DNA of 64,000 nt from Proteles cristata cristata (GCA_017311185.1 JAESUZ010005543.1:124001-188000); one strand, 5' to 3'; shown: positions 45,618 through 57,680, numbered from the stretch's first letter. The notes: generated from the letters alone by a model not told the origin. Program-made: numbers and translations.

Positions 45618-48600
45618 ATCAAGAGATGCATGTTTACTGTTTGTTACTAGAAATAAAAATCTACTCACAATGTTACATTTTTGACTAGCAGAGTTAGAGG
45701 CTCCATGTTCCTTTTTATATAAACCTCTCTTGGTAAAATCTCACTGTATTTTCACTCAATAGCAATTTATTTTGACACTAGATTGTGACTTCCTCAAGAA
45801 CTTAATAACCTTTACCTTCTATAAGAGACATAGCAACCTGTCTAAATACCTCTGTTCATCCGTATAATGGTATAAACTTTGCCTATCAATATATGCCCCT
45901 GGTTTAATAAAATGTAGAACAGATGGTAAGTTTACAACTCACCTACAGCTTCGTTTACATTTTTTTCTTTAAAAGTTTTTTATTATTTCAGAAGAAAAAT
46001 TGGTTAAACTTATTTTCCACTGTCACAAATTGAATTATGTGAGATGAGAACAAGTCAAACTTCACATTGAGACGTATTCTCTGATATTTTGTTAGTTGTG
46101 CTTGTGTAGTACTGCCAATTACATTTATTAGCCCTAAATATTAAACAGCTGGCAGGATTCCATTGTATATAAATAAGACATTTGAGACCTGGACAAGTGC
46201 CATTCTGAATACAACCAGCTGGTGCTTTTTACAGTTTCATTCAGCCCAGCAGTACTGATTCCACAGTATGTTCAGTGTTTAGGTAAATGACAATAGAAAA
46301 ACATGTTGTGTATAGGGAATTCTATAGAAAATCCCATTGTGTAGAAAGATAACATTTCAAAGCCCTATTAAACCAAGGAAATGAGATGGTATGCACCTGT
46401 TTGTTGAATTTATTGAATTTTTTTGTTACCTGAGCTATGTTTTGAATCTTTCATTTTCTTTGTGTCCATTTTTATAAAGCTCTGAGTTATGTCCTACAAA
46501 ATGCTGCTTTGTTTATTCTCCCTTTCTAACAAAATTAAAATTCTTTATTCATATTTATATTAATCATAAAAGTCTATTGAACTTAACAGCATACAGTTTA
46601 AATTCTCACTTCATATGGTGAATGTACTCTTTTAGGGTACTATAGACTTTAATTTTTATTCTCACGTGCATACTTTCCCATTGTTGAATTACTTTTTAAA
46701 AGTCTTTTACTATGTTATTATATCAAATTAGCGTTTTAAAACTGTAAATACATAATATTATTACATTAACTAAGATATGAAGAGAGGTTGGTAATGTGAC
46801 GTGAACATTCATGAATAACATAAATATGAAATAAACGCTAATTAATTTAAATAAAGTGATGAATTTAGATTTGTAATATCAGTATAATTCTAAAAAACAT
46901 CACCTTGTTTTGATTATGTATTCCTAGAATTAATTGGTAAATATCAGAGAAAAGATTTATTGATGTATATTGTTTGTGTGCTTATGCCTGTGTATGAAGA
47001 GGCTAAATTAAGCAGCTGTCATCTCACTGTAGGCACTTATCTGAGATAATTGACCATGACATAGCTCTGTGGCATCACCTAAGGAATTGGGTTGAGGAAT
47101 GCAGTGTAGCAGGTCTCTTGACTTGTTGGAAAATAAATCTATTGTATATTAATTAATACACACACATAATCCTAAGCACCTCAATCTGTTTTGTTTGACA
47201 ATTTTAAATGTTTTAAATTGTGCAATTAGTATATCCTAAATAAAAACAAGCAATCTGAAGAAACACAGGGTTTCAGGGGGCATTTTTCTTTCATTTGTTT
47301 TCTGATTTAATGATTTGTCTTATGAAATTAAATAGATTTCATTATTTTTCTGTTACCGGTTTAGTGCCAACGCGTAATAATTCTTTGAGAAATGTCGTTG
47401 AAGAAACAAATAGATAATGCACATGTAGATAGGCATAAGCCAATTAAAGTCTCATTCTGTAATAGGCACACCAATGACATCCATGTTGCCAAATGCAGTG
47501 GCTCAGTTTTCAGCCATCATCTTTCTTATCTACTAGGAGCATTAGGTAAAGGTTATCATTAATTTGTCTTCTTTCTCTAGAAACTTTTTCTTCATTTGGT
47601 ATTGCTTGGAGAATAGTAGTTGAATGGACTCCAGTCTGTTTAGAAGATGTTAAAAATTTCTGAAGGGAATAAATTTGAGTATTTCTTGAGTATGGATATG
47701 ACCAAACAAGAAGGTGTGGTCTTACATTATGTAGTAGGAAGTATACCATAAGTTTATCTGATACAAAGTGGGATTCTGATATTAATGTCCAGGCATTTAT
47801 TGGATTGGTATAATGTCCAATCCTTTATTCCAAGTGTAGTATTGGAAACTATACTAAAAGACCTAGTTCTGTTTTGACTTTTCTCTTCTTATAAAGTCCG
47901 GGTTTCCAGATGATGTTAGTGTATGTTGTTCATTGCCTGACTCAGTTACTTTTATTCCAAAAAGAACACTTGCTTTCATTTGCAGTATTTTTTATATCAA
48001 CTACTCTTTAAAAAATATCACTTTACTCTATTTATAACAATGGAATTCATAAGAAGACATTAATTTTGCCTACTGTGTTCTGTAATTTATTATTTATATA
48101 TGCCTTCCATTGTGCAGTAGCCCTGCAATTTTCTACCCAAATATAATAATGGAAAACAAATTTTAACCTCAGCTACTTTTATTTGGAAGCATAATTTCAA
48201 CATTAGGTCTTAGCTGAAAACAGGTCTCTCATTGTGCAGAAACTTGGACTCTAAACTACTTCCTGCACACTATTAAACATCCTCCATCTGTAGCAGCTCA
48301 AGGTTTTACTGCTTAACTGTTTCATGACTCCTTAACCTAAAGGGCATATCTGCTTCTTTTTTTATATGTTATATGTCTCATTGAAATCAGGTACATTTAC
48401 CTTAAACTACCTTATTTTTTAGGCCCTGCTAGAAGCTGATAAATAAAAATCTTTAATTTTTTTTTGGACTGGCATCATCATAATAAAAAGGTTTACATTC
48501 TTTTTCTGACTCTCTTCAAAACCCTTTGTTTGCCAGACACATCTATTGAAAACATTAACCCAGAAATTTTGGAGAACAATCTAATATGTCAGCCAATTAA

Positions 48601-48680
48601 CTGGGTACCTAAAACAACTTTTACTTGAAATATTATACTTTTCAATTTTTCATAAATGTTATCACGTGGCGTATTCTTTA
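45618..48680. other. SINE-free AT-rich unique DNA, no gene seen
   Basis: No recognised repeat, RNA gene or exon. The 79-codon minus-strand frame at 47510-47749 is unsupported. Confidence 0.5.
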
Positions 48681-49079
48681 CTGGAGCTTCCATAACAAAG
48701 TGCCACAGACTGGGTGACATAAACAACAGAAATTTATTTTCTTTCTGGCTAGAAGTCCAAGACCAAGGTGTTGGCAAAGTTGGTGCCTTCAAGGGCCACG
48801 AAGGAAGAATCTGTACCAGACCTCTCTCCTTGGCTTGTAGATAGCTGTCTTCTTGCTTTGTCTTCCCATAATATTTCCCCTATATGTGTCTGTGTCCAAA
48901 TTTCCTTTTCTTATAAGGATCCCAGTCATGTTGGATTAGGGATCACCCTAATGATCTTGATGCTACCATCTCTTTATAGGACCTATTTCCAAATATGGGT
49001 ATATCTGGAGGTCCTGGGGGTTAGGACTTCAACACTATGGATTTGGTAGTGGTGGGACACAATTTAGTCTATAGCACAC
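48681..49079 (-). mobile_element. MLT1-type solo LTR (ERVL-MaLR)
   Basis: Reverse complement of an MLT1 LTR. CTTCCATAACAAAGTGCCACAG, CTGGGTGACATAAACAACAG, CTAGAAGTCCAAGACCAAGG, TTATAAGGATCCCAGTC, TCCAAATATGGGTA and TTAGGACTTCAACA appear in the expected reversed order. Open frames here (48656-49049) are within the LTR. No internal viral coding sequence is seen. Confidence 0.85.
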
Positions 49080-49142
49080 AGTTAAATGCTTACCCATTTC
49101 ATTTTGTTCTTTTTATTGGAACTTTAAAAAATATAATGTTCT

Positions 49143-49250
49143 TCCTTCATTAGTTGAGCAAATATTTATTGGATGAACGCTGATAGATATTATTATAATT
49201 AGGAGACAGGAGTGTTTATGAAAAATTAAAGTGCAATTTCTTCAGGCCAT
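49143..49250 (-). mobile_element. Possible L2 3'-end remnant
   Basis: TCATTAGTTGAGCAAATATTTATTGGATGAACGC resembles the reverse complement of the L2 3' terminus. It is short. Confidence 0.4.
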
Positions 49251-49391
49251 CAGTGTACTTTCTAGCTCACCACAGTTCTGGGTCCTGGTTGTGCTTAACT
49301 GGCTTTATACTTTCATATGACCTGCCCCTGCAAATGCATAAATTTTCAAACACTGCTGGATTCTTCAGCTATACAGAGAATTTGTACTCTT

Positions 49392-49614
49392 TTTTTTTTT
49401 TTTTTTTTTTTTTATATTTTTATTTCTAGGAGAGAGAGAGACAGCGTGAGCAGGGAGGATCAGAGAGAGAGGGAGTCACAGACTGAAACAGGCTCCAGGC
49501 TCTGAGCCGGCAGTCAGCACAGAGCCCGACACGGGGCTCAAACCCACGAACCGCGAGATCATGACCTAAGTGAAAGTCGGACGCTTAACCGACTAAGCCA
49601 CCCAGGCGCCCCGT
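49392..49614 (-). mobile_element. Feliform SINE, young subfamily
   Basis: Reverse-strand SINE with a T27-like tail and CCTAAGTGAAAGTCGG head. A perfect 16-bp target-site duplication, GAGAATTTGTACTCTT, is at 49376-49391 and 49615-49630. Confidence 0.97.
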
Positions 49615-49630
49615 GAGAATTTGTACTCTT

Positions 49631-50010
49631 AAAGATCATATAAATTTACCTGTGGGGAAAATGTAACCTCTTTGGAGAAAAATGTTTAAACAAATCAGTG
49701 CAGTAGGAGGTAAGATATTAAGAGTAGAACTCTTTAGAAGGTGATGCCAGTAGAGAGCTGAGGAACAAGTGACTCAATCTTAGTGGAGAAGGAAAAATCT
49801 TCACTGCCAAGGCACCGTATGGATTGGGACTTGAAGACCAAAGAGTAGCTAGTGGACACTAAGAAGCAGCAGAGCAGGGAAAACAGGAGTTTTGATTCCT
49901 ATTTGAGTGGAACTGTGGCATAGAGTGTCTTTTAGAACTGTACTTTCCCTCAAATAATAATAATAAAAACCAGGGGGGGAAAGGATAAGCAAAACCAAAC
50001 CAACTGAGAA
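49631..50010. other. Unique DNA, no gene seen
   Basis: No recognised element. The 70-codon minus-strand frame at 49859-50071 overlaps the following MIR. Confidence 0.5.
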
Positions 50011-50186
50011 GTGTGATTAAGAGTACAGTCTCTAAACTAAAGTGCCCGAGTTCACACCTTCTCTTTGTCACTTCCTAGAGTGTGTCGACAAGATCTTTTG
50101 TAATCTTTTGGAAGTTTAGTGTCCTTATCAATAGGAAGAAGATATTAATGCTCTTTACTCATTAGATTAGTTAGGTGGATAATATT
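50011..50186 (+). mobile_element. MIR SINE, 5' piece (interrupted)
   Basis: GTGTGATTAAGAGTACAGTC, CACTTCCTAGAGTGTG and GTGTCCTTATCAATAGGAAG follow the MIR head and core. It is split by a feliform SINE and continues at 50396. Confidence 0.75.
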
Positions 50187-50395
50187 GCTTTTTAAAAAAA
50201 ATTTAATGTTTATTTATTATTGAAACAGAAACATAGCATGAATGGGGGAGTGGCAGAGAGAGAGGGAGACACAGAAACTGAAGCAGGCTCTAGGCTCTGT
50301 GCTGACAGCTGTGCGGGGCTTGAACCCACGAACTGTGAGATCATGACCTGAGCTGAAGTCAGACACTCAAATGACTGAGCCACCCAGGCTCCCGA
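50187..50395 (-). mobile_element. Feliform SINE inserted in a MIR
   Basis: Reverse-strand SINE with a 14-bp target-site duplication, AGGTGGATAATATT, at 50173-50186 and 50396-50409. The duplicated bases belong to the MIR, so the order of insertion is clear. Confidence 0.96.
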
Positions 50396-50465
50396 AGGTG
50401 GATAATATTAAATTACAGATATCAAGAACTCAGAATAATATATGCTCAATAAAAAGTATTCAGGG
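50396..50465 (+). mobile_element. MIR SINE, 3' piece
   Basis: Continuation of the MIR after the SINE; ATGCTCAATAAAAAGTATTC corresponds to the MIR 3' end. Confidence 0.65.
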
Positions 50466-50697
50466 CATGATTGTGTTGGCGACTAGTCAAGCTTGGGAAA
50501 GAACACCAAAATCCAAGAAGGGACTCCGAGCCATGTCTTCTAGAAACCACATTGCACGGTTCAGTGTTCATTAACTTCCATTCGACACCTATAATACTAT
50601 TGGATGATAGCTGAGATTAAAAATATTGTACTCCTGACCTTCTTGGATTCAGATTTATAGGAATAAAGAGTTAATAGTCTTCAAAATAACAAGGCTA

Positions 50698-50927
50698 GGG
50701 GTGCCTGGGTGGCTCAGTTGGTTAAGCGTCCAACTTCGGCTCAGGTCATGATCTCACGGTTTGTAAGTTCAAGCCCCGGGTCCGGTCCTGTGCTGACAGC
50801 CAGCTCAGAGCCTAGAACCTGTTTCAGATTCTGTGTCTCCCTTTCTCTCTGACCCACCCCTGCTCACACACACTCTGTCTCTTTCAGAATTAAATAAAAA
50901 ACATTAAAACAAAACAAAACAGAAAAA
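50698..50927 (+). mobile_element. Feliform SINE, well preserved
   Basis: Forward SINE starting GGGTGCCTGGGTGGCTCAG, with a tail of AAAC repeats. A perfect 16-bp target-site duplication, CAAAATAACAAGGCTA, is at 50682-50697 and 50928-50943. Confidence 0.97.
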
Positions 50928-50943
50928 CAAAATAACAAGGCTA

Positions 50944-52664
50944 ATATTTGAAAGCCGTAAGCTATGATAATGAATATGAATAAGGGTAAAATACCCTGTA
51001 TAAAATCAACTCTCTATATATTATAAAACAGCATATAATACATATAATAATATGTTATATATGTAAAACTTGGTAAAATAAATACTAAATGGTATTTATA
51101 ACAACCTAAATGGTTGTGGGATTTAGGAATTAGCTCACCAATAACAAGAATGTAAAATTGACCAGAACATCCCACCAGAACATTTTCTTTCCGGTGCACT
51201 TACATCAGGTGGACTGGCTTTCTTCGGTATAGTACTGTAATCCAATTTCATTACCAAGAATTGACTTGGGTTCTATATTTTGAAGGGAGCCATAATGCAA
51301 ACAAATTGGTACATGTTACCATTTTAGATGCCAAATAGCTCTGGGTGCAGGAGGCTCCTGGAGGGATGTAATACTAGGAAAAAAATATTGGGGACTATCC
51401 TGCGGCTAATACAGCACAGGCAACTATTTTAAAACATATCAGCTTTAGTCTAATTTGGTCAGGAGATCAGAGTTGATCATCAGTTGTAAAATTAGAAGCA
51501 GAATTTAAGAAAGCATTTTCAAATAAGTATATCTTGGCACATCTGTCATTTATACCTAAACTTTGATTTTATCTGTGGATATTCTCTGAAATATTTTGTA
51601 GAAAGTCGAACAAAAATTAGTTTGGGTAGCAAATAAAGCTATAATGGTATAGCATTGTAATTTATGTTAATAGAATAGTTAGTCCACAGAATAAATTCTG
51701 TTGAATACCTTCTCTTTATGTGGGCCATTTATAAGATATGGGAACATCTGAGATACCACACACAAATAATTGGTCAAACTGTTCACAGAGGAAACAAGGA
51801 CTGTATAACTTAAGTAGTTGGCTGTGATTTCTTTGATTCAATTTTTTAAAAGTTCAAAACTGCTCTGATGATAATTATTAACTATTTCTCCAACCAGTAA
51901 TGATCTTGGTGTTACTGTGGGAATAGTCGTTACAATTTGACAAATCTATTTTACACAGTTTAGTTTGTCATTACAAAAAAAAATTCTTAATCATTTTTTA
52001 TTTAGATCAATTCCTTTTTCTTTGAAAAAATTTATTACACAAAACAATATTCTGAATATACACCATTTAGTTTTTTAAGTTTCTTCCAGTATGTTTACTT
52101 GCTATATAAATATTAAGCAAATAATACTGGACCATTTCTCCATGCTCAAAATGTTTAAATTTTTATTCATCTCTCAAAGTTTATGAACATCCCATGTATT
52201 GCACTTTATTTCTATCCTGGGCTTGTGGCTATTTAGCATCCCATGTTATTTCATTGTTTTTGTATCTAATAAAAACATCAACTTTGTGATGTGAAACACT
52301 GTACACTATATATTGTAGAACATATGATCATATGGTGGTTTTGATAGTGGAATATTTATCACATTTATTTTGTTTACAATTATCTTTAAGTCACAATTGA
52401 ACTAGAGTTAAGTCTGTTCTCAAGTATTCTTCCAGAAATGTAGCTTTTCTTTAAAAAATACTAACATTTCAAAACATGTTTAAACACAGTATAAAATAAG
52501 AAAACAGGTTTCATCTACAAATATAGCAATACCATGTTTCTGCATTTGTTTCAAACCCATTAATCTTTGCCAGTAACCAAAGGGAATTTATAGTTGAAAT
52601 TTCTATAGATGACTTGTGGATCAGAGTTCTACCGAAACTGACACTAAAATCAGTCCTTTTTGTC
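50944..52664. other. AT-rich unique DNA, no gene seen
   Basis: No recognised repeat or exon. Confidence 0.5.
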
Positions 52665-52667
52665 TTG

Positions 52668-52830
52668 TAGAGGTAGTATAGTATGTTGACACTAATATAG
52701 GACTGAGCATAAGACCCAAATCTCGGTTGGCCTAGGTTGGACCCTTATTATCATTGTGACATTAGACATTTTTATTTACAGATGTCAATTTACTTTCTTG
52801 TAAAGAAAGCCTCAAGGTCTCTTTATGTGG
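52668..52830 (+). mobile_element. MIR SINE (probable)
   Basis: AGAGGTAGTATAGTATGTTG, CCTAGGTTGGACCCTTATTA and CATTGTGACATTAGACA resemble the MIR head and core. It is diverged. Confidence 0.6.
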
Positions 52831-52978
52831 TAAATTCATTATTCCAGGCCCTGTATCCACAGAATCATTGAATCTTTTCTGTTCAACGATAAAACACTTT
52901 TTTTAAAAGTTATAATTACTGCCTCAACAACTTCTCTGCTGTACCCTCTTTGATTCCATAAAGTTTAGGAAATACGTA

Positions 52979-53165
52979 GGGCACCTGGGTGGCTCAGTAG
53001 GTTAGGCATCTGACATAAGCTCAAGTCATGATCCCACAGTTTGTGGGTTCAAGCCCCGCATTGGGCTGTGTGCTGACAGCTCGGAGCCTGGAGCCTGTTT
53101 TGGATTCTGTGTCTTCCTCTCTTTCTCTGCCACTCTGTCTCTGTCTCTCAAAAATAAATAAACAT
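52979..53165 (+). mobile_element. Feliform SINE, host of a nested SINE
   Basis: Forward SINE starting GGGCACCTGGGTGGCTCAG. Its A-rich tail was split by the following reverse-strand SINE and resumes at 53393-53414. The flank AGGAAATAC (52967-52975) against AGGAAACAC (53415-53423) is a likely target-site duplication across the whole nest. Confidence 0.95.
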
Positions 53166-53177
53166 TAAAAACTTTTT

Positions 53178-53392
53178 TTTAATGTTTTATTTATTTCTAG
53201 GAGAGAGAGAGAGAGAGAGACAGTGTGAGCAGGGGAGGTTCAGAGAGAGAGGGAGTCACAGACTGAAACAGGCTCCAGGCCCTGAGCTGGCAGTCAGCAC
53301 AGACCCCGATGCGGGGCTCGAACCCACGAACCGCGAGATTATGACCTAAGCGAAAGTCGGACGCTTAACCAACTAAGCCACCCAGGCGTCCC
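53178..53392 (-). mobile_element. Feliform SINE, young subfamily, inserted in a SINE tail
   Basis: Reverse-strand SINE with the CTAGGAGAGAG and CCTAAGCGAAAGTCGG markers. The target-site duplication TAAAAACTTTTT is at 53166-53177 and 53393-53404. It sits tail to tail with the older forward copy. Confidence 0.97.
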
Positions 53393-53424
53393 TAAAAACT
53401 TTTTAAATAAAATAAGGAAACACC

Positions 53425-54040
53425 TCTGCTACCTAAAAACAAACAAACAAAAACAGTTTTATAAGTCACCAAGTCAAGCAATATTCTTCTGTTTATACTT
53501 TTTACTGTATTCTTCATATTAAATAAAAAAATTCTTGAAATTCCCTCCTGACTTGTTAGTTAGCTCTCTCTGCCTTGTTTTCTCCCTATTCTAATCCTTC
53601 CTCTGTAAATGCTTCTTTCCTAGCAGTATTTACCATACTCGAATACCTTTTTTGATGTGGAGATGATTTTAATACAGATGCTTTGAAAGAGCAATTATTA
53701 TATAAGTTTCATTTCTTTCATCAGCTCATCTTTCTCTTCCTAACCTCTAAACATAAGCACTTCAACTATGGTTTCTAAAATTCCTTTTCTTTTTTAATCA
53801 TTGTAACCATTTCCAGGGGTTTAATTATGCAGCTTCAAAATCTGAATTTCCACTCTTCCACCCTTTTCCCCCGTGACTTCTAGATGACCTTTCTACCTTC
53901 TGAAAAAGTCTTTGTCTGCATTTCATGTTGACATGTCAGACTTAGCTTATATTAAACAAAACTTCTCCTCTTCTTCCTGTAACCTTTCCTACCTATATTA
54001 CTGCCTCTCTCTGCTAATGACATTATTTCCGAATCATCAA
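53425..54040 (+). mobile_element. CT-rich sequence, possible very old L2 remnant
   Basis: The pyrimidine-rich text and a segment at about 54300-54410 (CAGAGTCATTTTCAGG ... AAACCAAATATCCATC) look like a badly decayed L2 into which a MIR was inserted. The assignment is tentative. Confidence 0.3.
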
Positions 54041-54290
54041 CACAGATTAGTGGAAAATAGGAAAGGCTTTGTAATGGAAGTGTTCTGAGTTTGAGTCTTG
54101 GCTCCACGATTAACCACCTGCCCAATTTGGGGCAAGTGGCTGAATCTCTTACTAAGCCTTCCTTTGTCTCATTTCTATAATTGCTTGATGATAGCACCTG
54201 CTGTGCAGGGCTTTTGAAGGGATAAAATGATGCATTTCTGAGAAAGCCCATTACTAGTAACATCCTCATAAAATGGTCAATATGATTATC
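54041..54290 (+). mobile_element. MIR SINE
   Basis: Forward MIR: CTGAGTTTGAGTCTTGGCTCC, TTTGGGGCAAGTGGCTGAATC, TTTGTCTCATTTCTATAATTG and GGGATAAAATGATGCATTTC are in MIR order. The 105-codon minus-strand frame at 53952-54269 overlaps it and is not a gene. Confidence 0.85.
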
Positions 54291-54567
54291 AAATGTTAGC
54301 TTTAAAACCTCAGAGTCATTTTCAGGTTTTCAATTTTCTCAAACCAAATATCCATCAATTACCAAGTCTCGGTCCTATTACTGAAATATTACTCTCTTTC
54401 AAAAATTAACCCATTCATTTGCTCATTCAGTGAATGGATTATGTGGATCTGTGTTAGGTGCTGGGAATCAATAATGAGCAAAATGGCCAAACTACCTTCT
54501 CTTAACTAACCACAATAGCTTTGGAATTCATTGCCCTCCACTCCTCCAATTAATCCTAAATTCAATA

Positions 54568-55284
54568 AAACCTTGAATTGCGAGTAACTTGTTCTGAGTG
54601 GTGTCTTGCAATATGAGTAGTACTGATGCCGAACATCATATGATCACAACTGAGCCAGTGGTCCTTCTCTCTTTCACTTCTCTCTCTCACTTCTCTCTCT
54701 CTGTGGAATTGTGGGTGATCCTCTGTCTCTTATGCTCAGTCTCAGGCCATGGTGTTTGACTGAAATCAGTGATTTTTCAGAACATTGGAAGGTGCCCACA
54801 ACTGGCACTAGTATATTTTTTTTGCTTTTCCATACAAGAGTAGGCTTAAGAATGCTTTGCTTCATTCTAGGTCAGGCTGCTTACAGATATAGGCCTTTTC
54901 CTTATTGCCAGTTACATTAAATGCAATATGACTCTTGTCATTGACAAGAGTTTATCAATACGGTACTGTAGTCAACATCCGTTAGTGATAATGAAAGTAA
55001 TCGTACAAAATAACCCTCCTCTTTATTGTCTCCCTCATACCAGCCATAAAGATTTTCAAAGGTAAGTACAGGTTAATTTGTTTACTTTTCTTTAAATTTT
55101 ATATTTTCTTGATTATTTTTTATTATGTTACAGTGTTGTAATCATTTTTATTTGAATATTTTTTGGTTGTGGAATGAATCATCTGAGTTTCCATTATTTC
55201 TTATGGGGAAATTCAGTTTGATATATGAGTGCTTTAGATTACAGTCATGTTTCCAGAACGAATTATGCTCGCAAACCAAGGTTT
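54568..55284. mobile_element. Tc1/mariner-type DNA transposon with terminal inverted repeats
   Basis: The left end AAACCTTGAATTGCGAG (from 54568) is matched by the reverse complement of the right end, AAACCTTGGTTTGCGAG (from 55284). Similarity continues to TTGTTCTG/TTCGTTCTG, giving inverted ends of about 30 bp. TA flanks both ends (54566-54567, 55285-55286), as expected for this superfamily. The 717-bp body has no long reading frame, so it is non-autonomous or decayed. The family name was not determined. Confidence 0.75.
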
Positions 55285-55439
55285 TATTGTATTCGTGTCA
55301 AAGTGATGTCCCTAAATCTGATCTCAGTTGGAATTTCTTGCAAGGTGAGAAAAACCTACGTTACATTCTAAACCATGTACATGATCATCTCCCACTTCTC
55401 CAATTATCTAGTATTCTCTATAGACCTGTCAGATTGAGG

Positions 55440-55752
55440 CTATTAAATATGAGTCTTCTAAGTCCTCTATTCCGATCCCCGAATTGGACCCTAACTCCTC
55501 CAACTTCCTTAGTCTTTCCCTGTTATACTCCTTTTGTCCCTCTTCCGAGATACCACATACACCTACTCCATGTGGTTTTTTACTCCAGATACACTCCTTG
55601 GGGCCTTCCACTTCTTTTTCCTTTGCTTTGAATGCTCTCTTCTGATGCATCCATACTTCTTTACTCAAATATCACCTTCTCAGGGGAGTCTTCCTCTGCT
55701 ACGAGCCATCCTTTCAAGTGTTTAATTAACATTTATGGTAAGGTCGTTCTGG
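55440..55752 (+). mobile_element. L2 LINE fragment, 5' piece (interrupted)
   Basis: TTTGCTTTGAATGCTCTCTTC, TTTACTCAAATATCACCTTCTC and GGGGAGTCTTCCTCTGC follow the L2 3' region. It is split by a SINE. The 168-codon frame at 55125-55631 spans the transposon end and this L2, so it is not a gene. Confidence 0.7.
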
Positions 55753-56006
55753 GTCCTTTTTTTTTTTTTTTAAATAATTGTTTAAAGTTTTTTTTTTTTT
55801 TTTTTATCTTGAGAGAGAGAGAGCATGCATGTGTGCCCACCCATGAATGAGAGAGGGGCAGAGAGAGAGGGAGAGAGAATCCCAGGCAGTCTCCATGCTG
55901 TCAGCACAGAGCCTGATGTGGGGCTCAAACTCACAAACTATGAGATCATGATCTGAGCTCAAACCAAGAGTCTGATGTTTAACCAGCTAAGCCACCCAGG
56001 CACCCC
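55753..56006 (-). mobile_element. Feliform SINE, older type, inserted in L2
   Basis: Reverse-strand SINE with two long T runs in the tail, GCATGCATGTGTGCCC in the purine part and a head ending in GCCACCCAGGCACCCC. Confidence 0.94.
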
Positions 56007-56280
56007 TGTATCATTTGTTTTTACAATCTTCTCTTCTTCCCAACATACACAACTGTCTCCACTCCTTGCCTACTTTATTACTTCTTCTTAAAACATGTCC
56101 CTATATAAGAAAATGTAAATTTAATTTCTTGATCTTTTTTTTCTGGTCTGTCTCTTCCACTAAAATGTAAGCTCCCCACAGAGAAAAATTTCAGACTATT
56201 TTGGTTGCTGCTATAATTCTAGAACCTAATAGAATCCCTACTGAATAACAGTTGTTTAGTAAAAAATTGTTTAATCAAGG
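56007..56280 (+). mobile_element. L2 LINE fragment, 3' piece
   Basis: TCTTCCACTAAAATGTAAGCTCC and TCTAGAACCTAATAGAATCC correspond to the L2 3' UTR (the 'ctagaatgtaagctcc ... cctagaacagtgcc' stretch). Confidence 0.7.
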
Positions 56281-56529
56281 AAGCTTCATCTCTCATTTTA
56301 TCAGCTTAATGATAACCAAACTCAGTTAGTAGTTTTGTGTTTTTATGCATTTTTCCATATTTCTTCCTGGGCTTGGATTGTGTTCCTTTTCCTCCTTTTC
56401 CCATCTTCACCTGTTTTTACTAGTCAAAAATTACACTTACATTTAAATTTCTTGCTTAAATGCCACCCTCTAGCTGCTATTCTCTTTCTCTGACCTCACA
56501 CTGGTTGTTGCCATTCTTTGATGGATATA

Positions 56530-57400
56530 TCACATTCTCCACCCTTCTCTAATGTCCCATACCCAATGTATTATCAAGTCCTTTGGCTATACTACCAAAA
56601 CATTTCCAGAATCTGATCTATTCTCTCTCTCATCGATAACATTCTGTCTTCTGTCACCTGAGCTGTTATAATAACCTCCTAATAATCTCACCTCTTAAAC
56701 CTTTTCTCCTTAGAGTTTATTTCCTACACAGCATCTCTTAACCTTTCTATGTATTAAAAGCATGTCACTCTTCTGGCCGTATCCTTTATTGAATTCCCAT
56801 TTTTTCTGAGAATAAAATCCAAAATCCATCACATGGTAAACAATGACCTAAATGCTACTATATTCAACTATCTCTCTGATTTAGTATTTTACCACTTTAT
56901 GCCTGGATCACCCTGTTTCAGACACAGTGGCTTCTGTACTCTGGCTAGATTATAACACCATCTTCAGTCTCATAGCCAATGGACTTACTATTCTCTCAGC
57001 CTGAGATGCTTTATCAGCAGATATTCTCTTGGTCTGGCTTCTCACTTCATTTAGGTGGCTGCAAAAATGAGAACTTATGCCTGAATACCCTATCAAAAAT
57101 ATCATTTTAATCAACCCATTTGTGTTATTCTCTCCTCTTAGCTTGTTTTTATCTTTGTTTTTCTTTGTAATGATTATCACTATCATATGTATCATGTGTG
57201 TGCCTCTGTGTGTGTGTGTGTGTGCGTGCACGTGCGTGTGCTTACTCTCTGTTTTCTCCAAGTGGAAGATAAACTCTGTGAAAACACTGGTGGCTTTCTT
57301 ATCATTTTTTTTTTCATGAAGGGGAGGAGATCCTGAGGGTATAGAAGAGCACATGGCCTACAATAGATTTCTATTGAACAAATAAATGACTGTCTAATGT
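56530..57400 (+). mobile_element. L2 LINE, 3' part
   Basis: Forward L2: CCAATGTATTATCAAGTCC, GAATAAAATCCAAAATCCATC, CTGCAAAAATGAGAAC and GGAAGATAAACTCTGTGAAAAC follow L2 order, ending ATTGAACAAATAAATGACTG. Frames are broken. The 134-codon minus frame at 56950-57354 lies within it. Confidence 0.65.
57196..57241. repeat. (GT)n microsatellite
   Basis: A GT run with GC interruptions lies inside the L2. Confidence 0.93.
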
Positions 57401-57434
57401 TAAGACTTGCAGACACATATATCTGTTTTTATAA

Positions 57435-57545
57435 CGTAAGATTTTCAAGGGCAGGAAACTTGACTTCTGCATATTTATCATAATCGAAGTACCAGGAAAT
57501 GATTTTGTAGTATGTAAGTGCTGGATAAATATTTGTTTTACTTAG
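57435..57545 (+). mobile_element. L2 LINE 3' end (second copy or remainder)
   Basis: GATTTTCAAGGGCAGGAAAC and TATGTAAGTGCTGGATAAATATTTG match the L2 terminal region. Confidence 0.6.
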
Positions 57546-57559
57546 TTAGCAGGTAAATC

Positions 57560-57680
57560 TATGTAAGCACTTATTAACTATCAATATCATCTATTAAGCA
57601 ACTGAATAATCCTATATGAAGGAAACTATTATTATCTCCATGCTGACATGAGATAATTGACACCACACATTGATCAGTAT
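57560..57680 (-). mobile_element. MIR remnant (probable)
   Basis: TGTAAGCACTTATTAACTATC ... AACTATTATTATCTCCATGC ... resembles the reverse complement of the MIR 3' half. Confidence 0.5.

Noticed and set aside
45402..45688. Four proline/leucine/serine- or lysine/glycine/arginine-rich open frames
   Set aside because: They are translations of the polypyrimidine tract in different frames.
55125..55631. 168-codon plus-strand open frame, the longest in the window
   Set aside because: It spans the right end of a DNA transposon and an L2 fragment, has no recognisable domain, and CT-rich composition explains the lack of stops.
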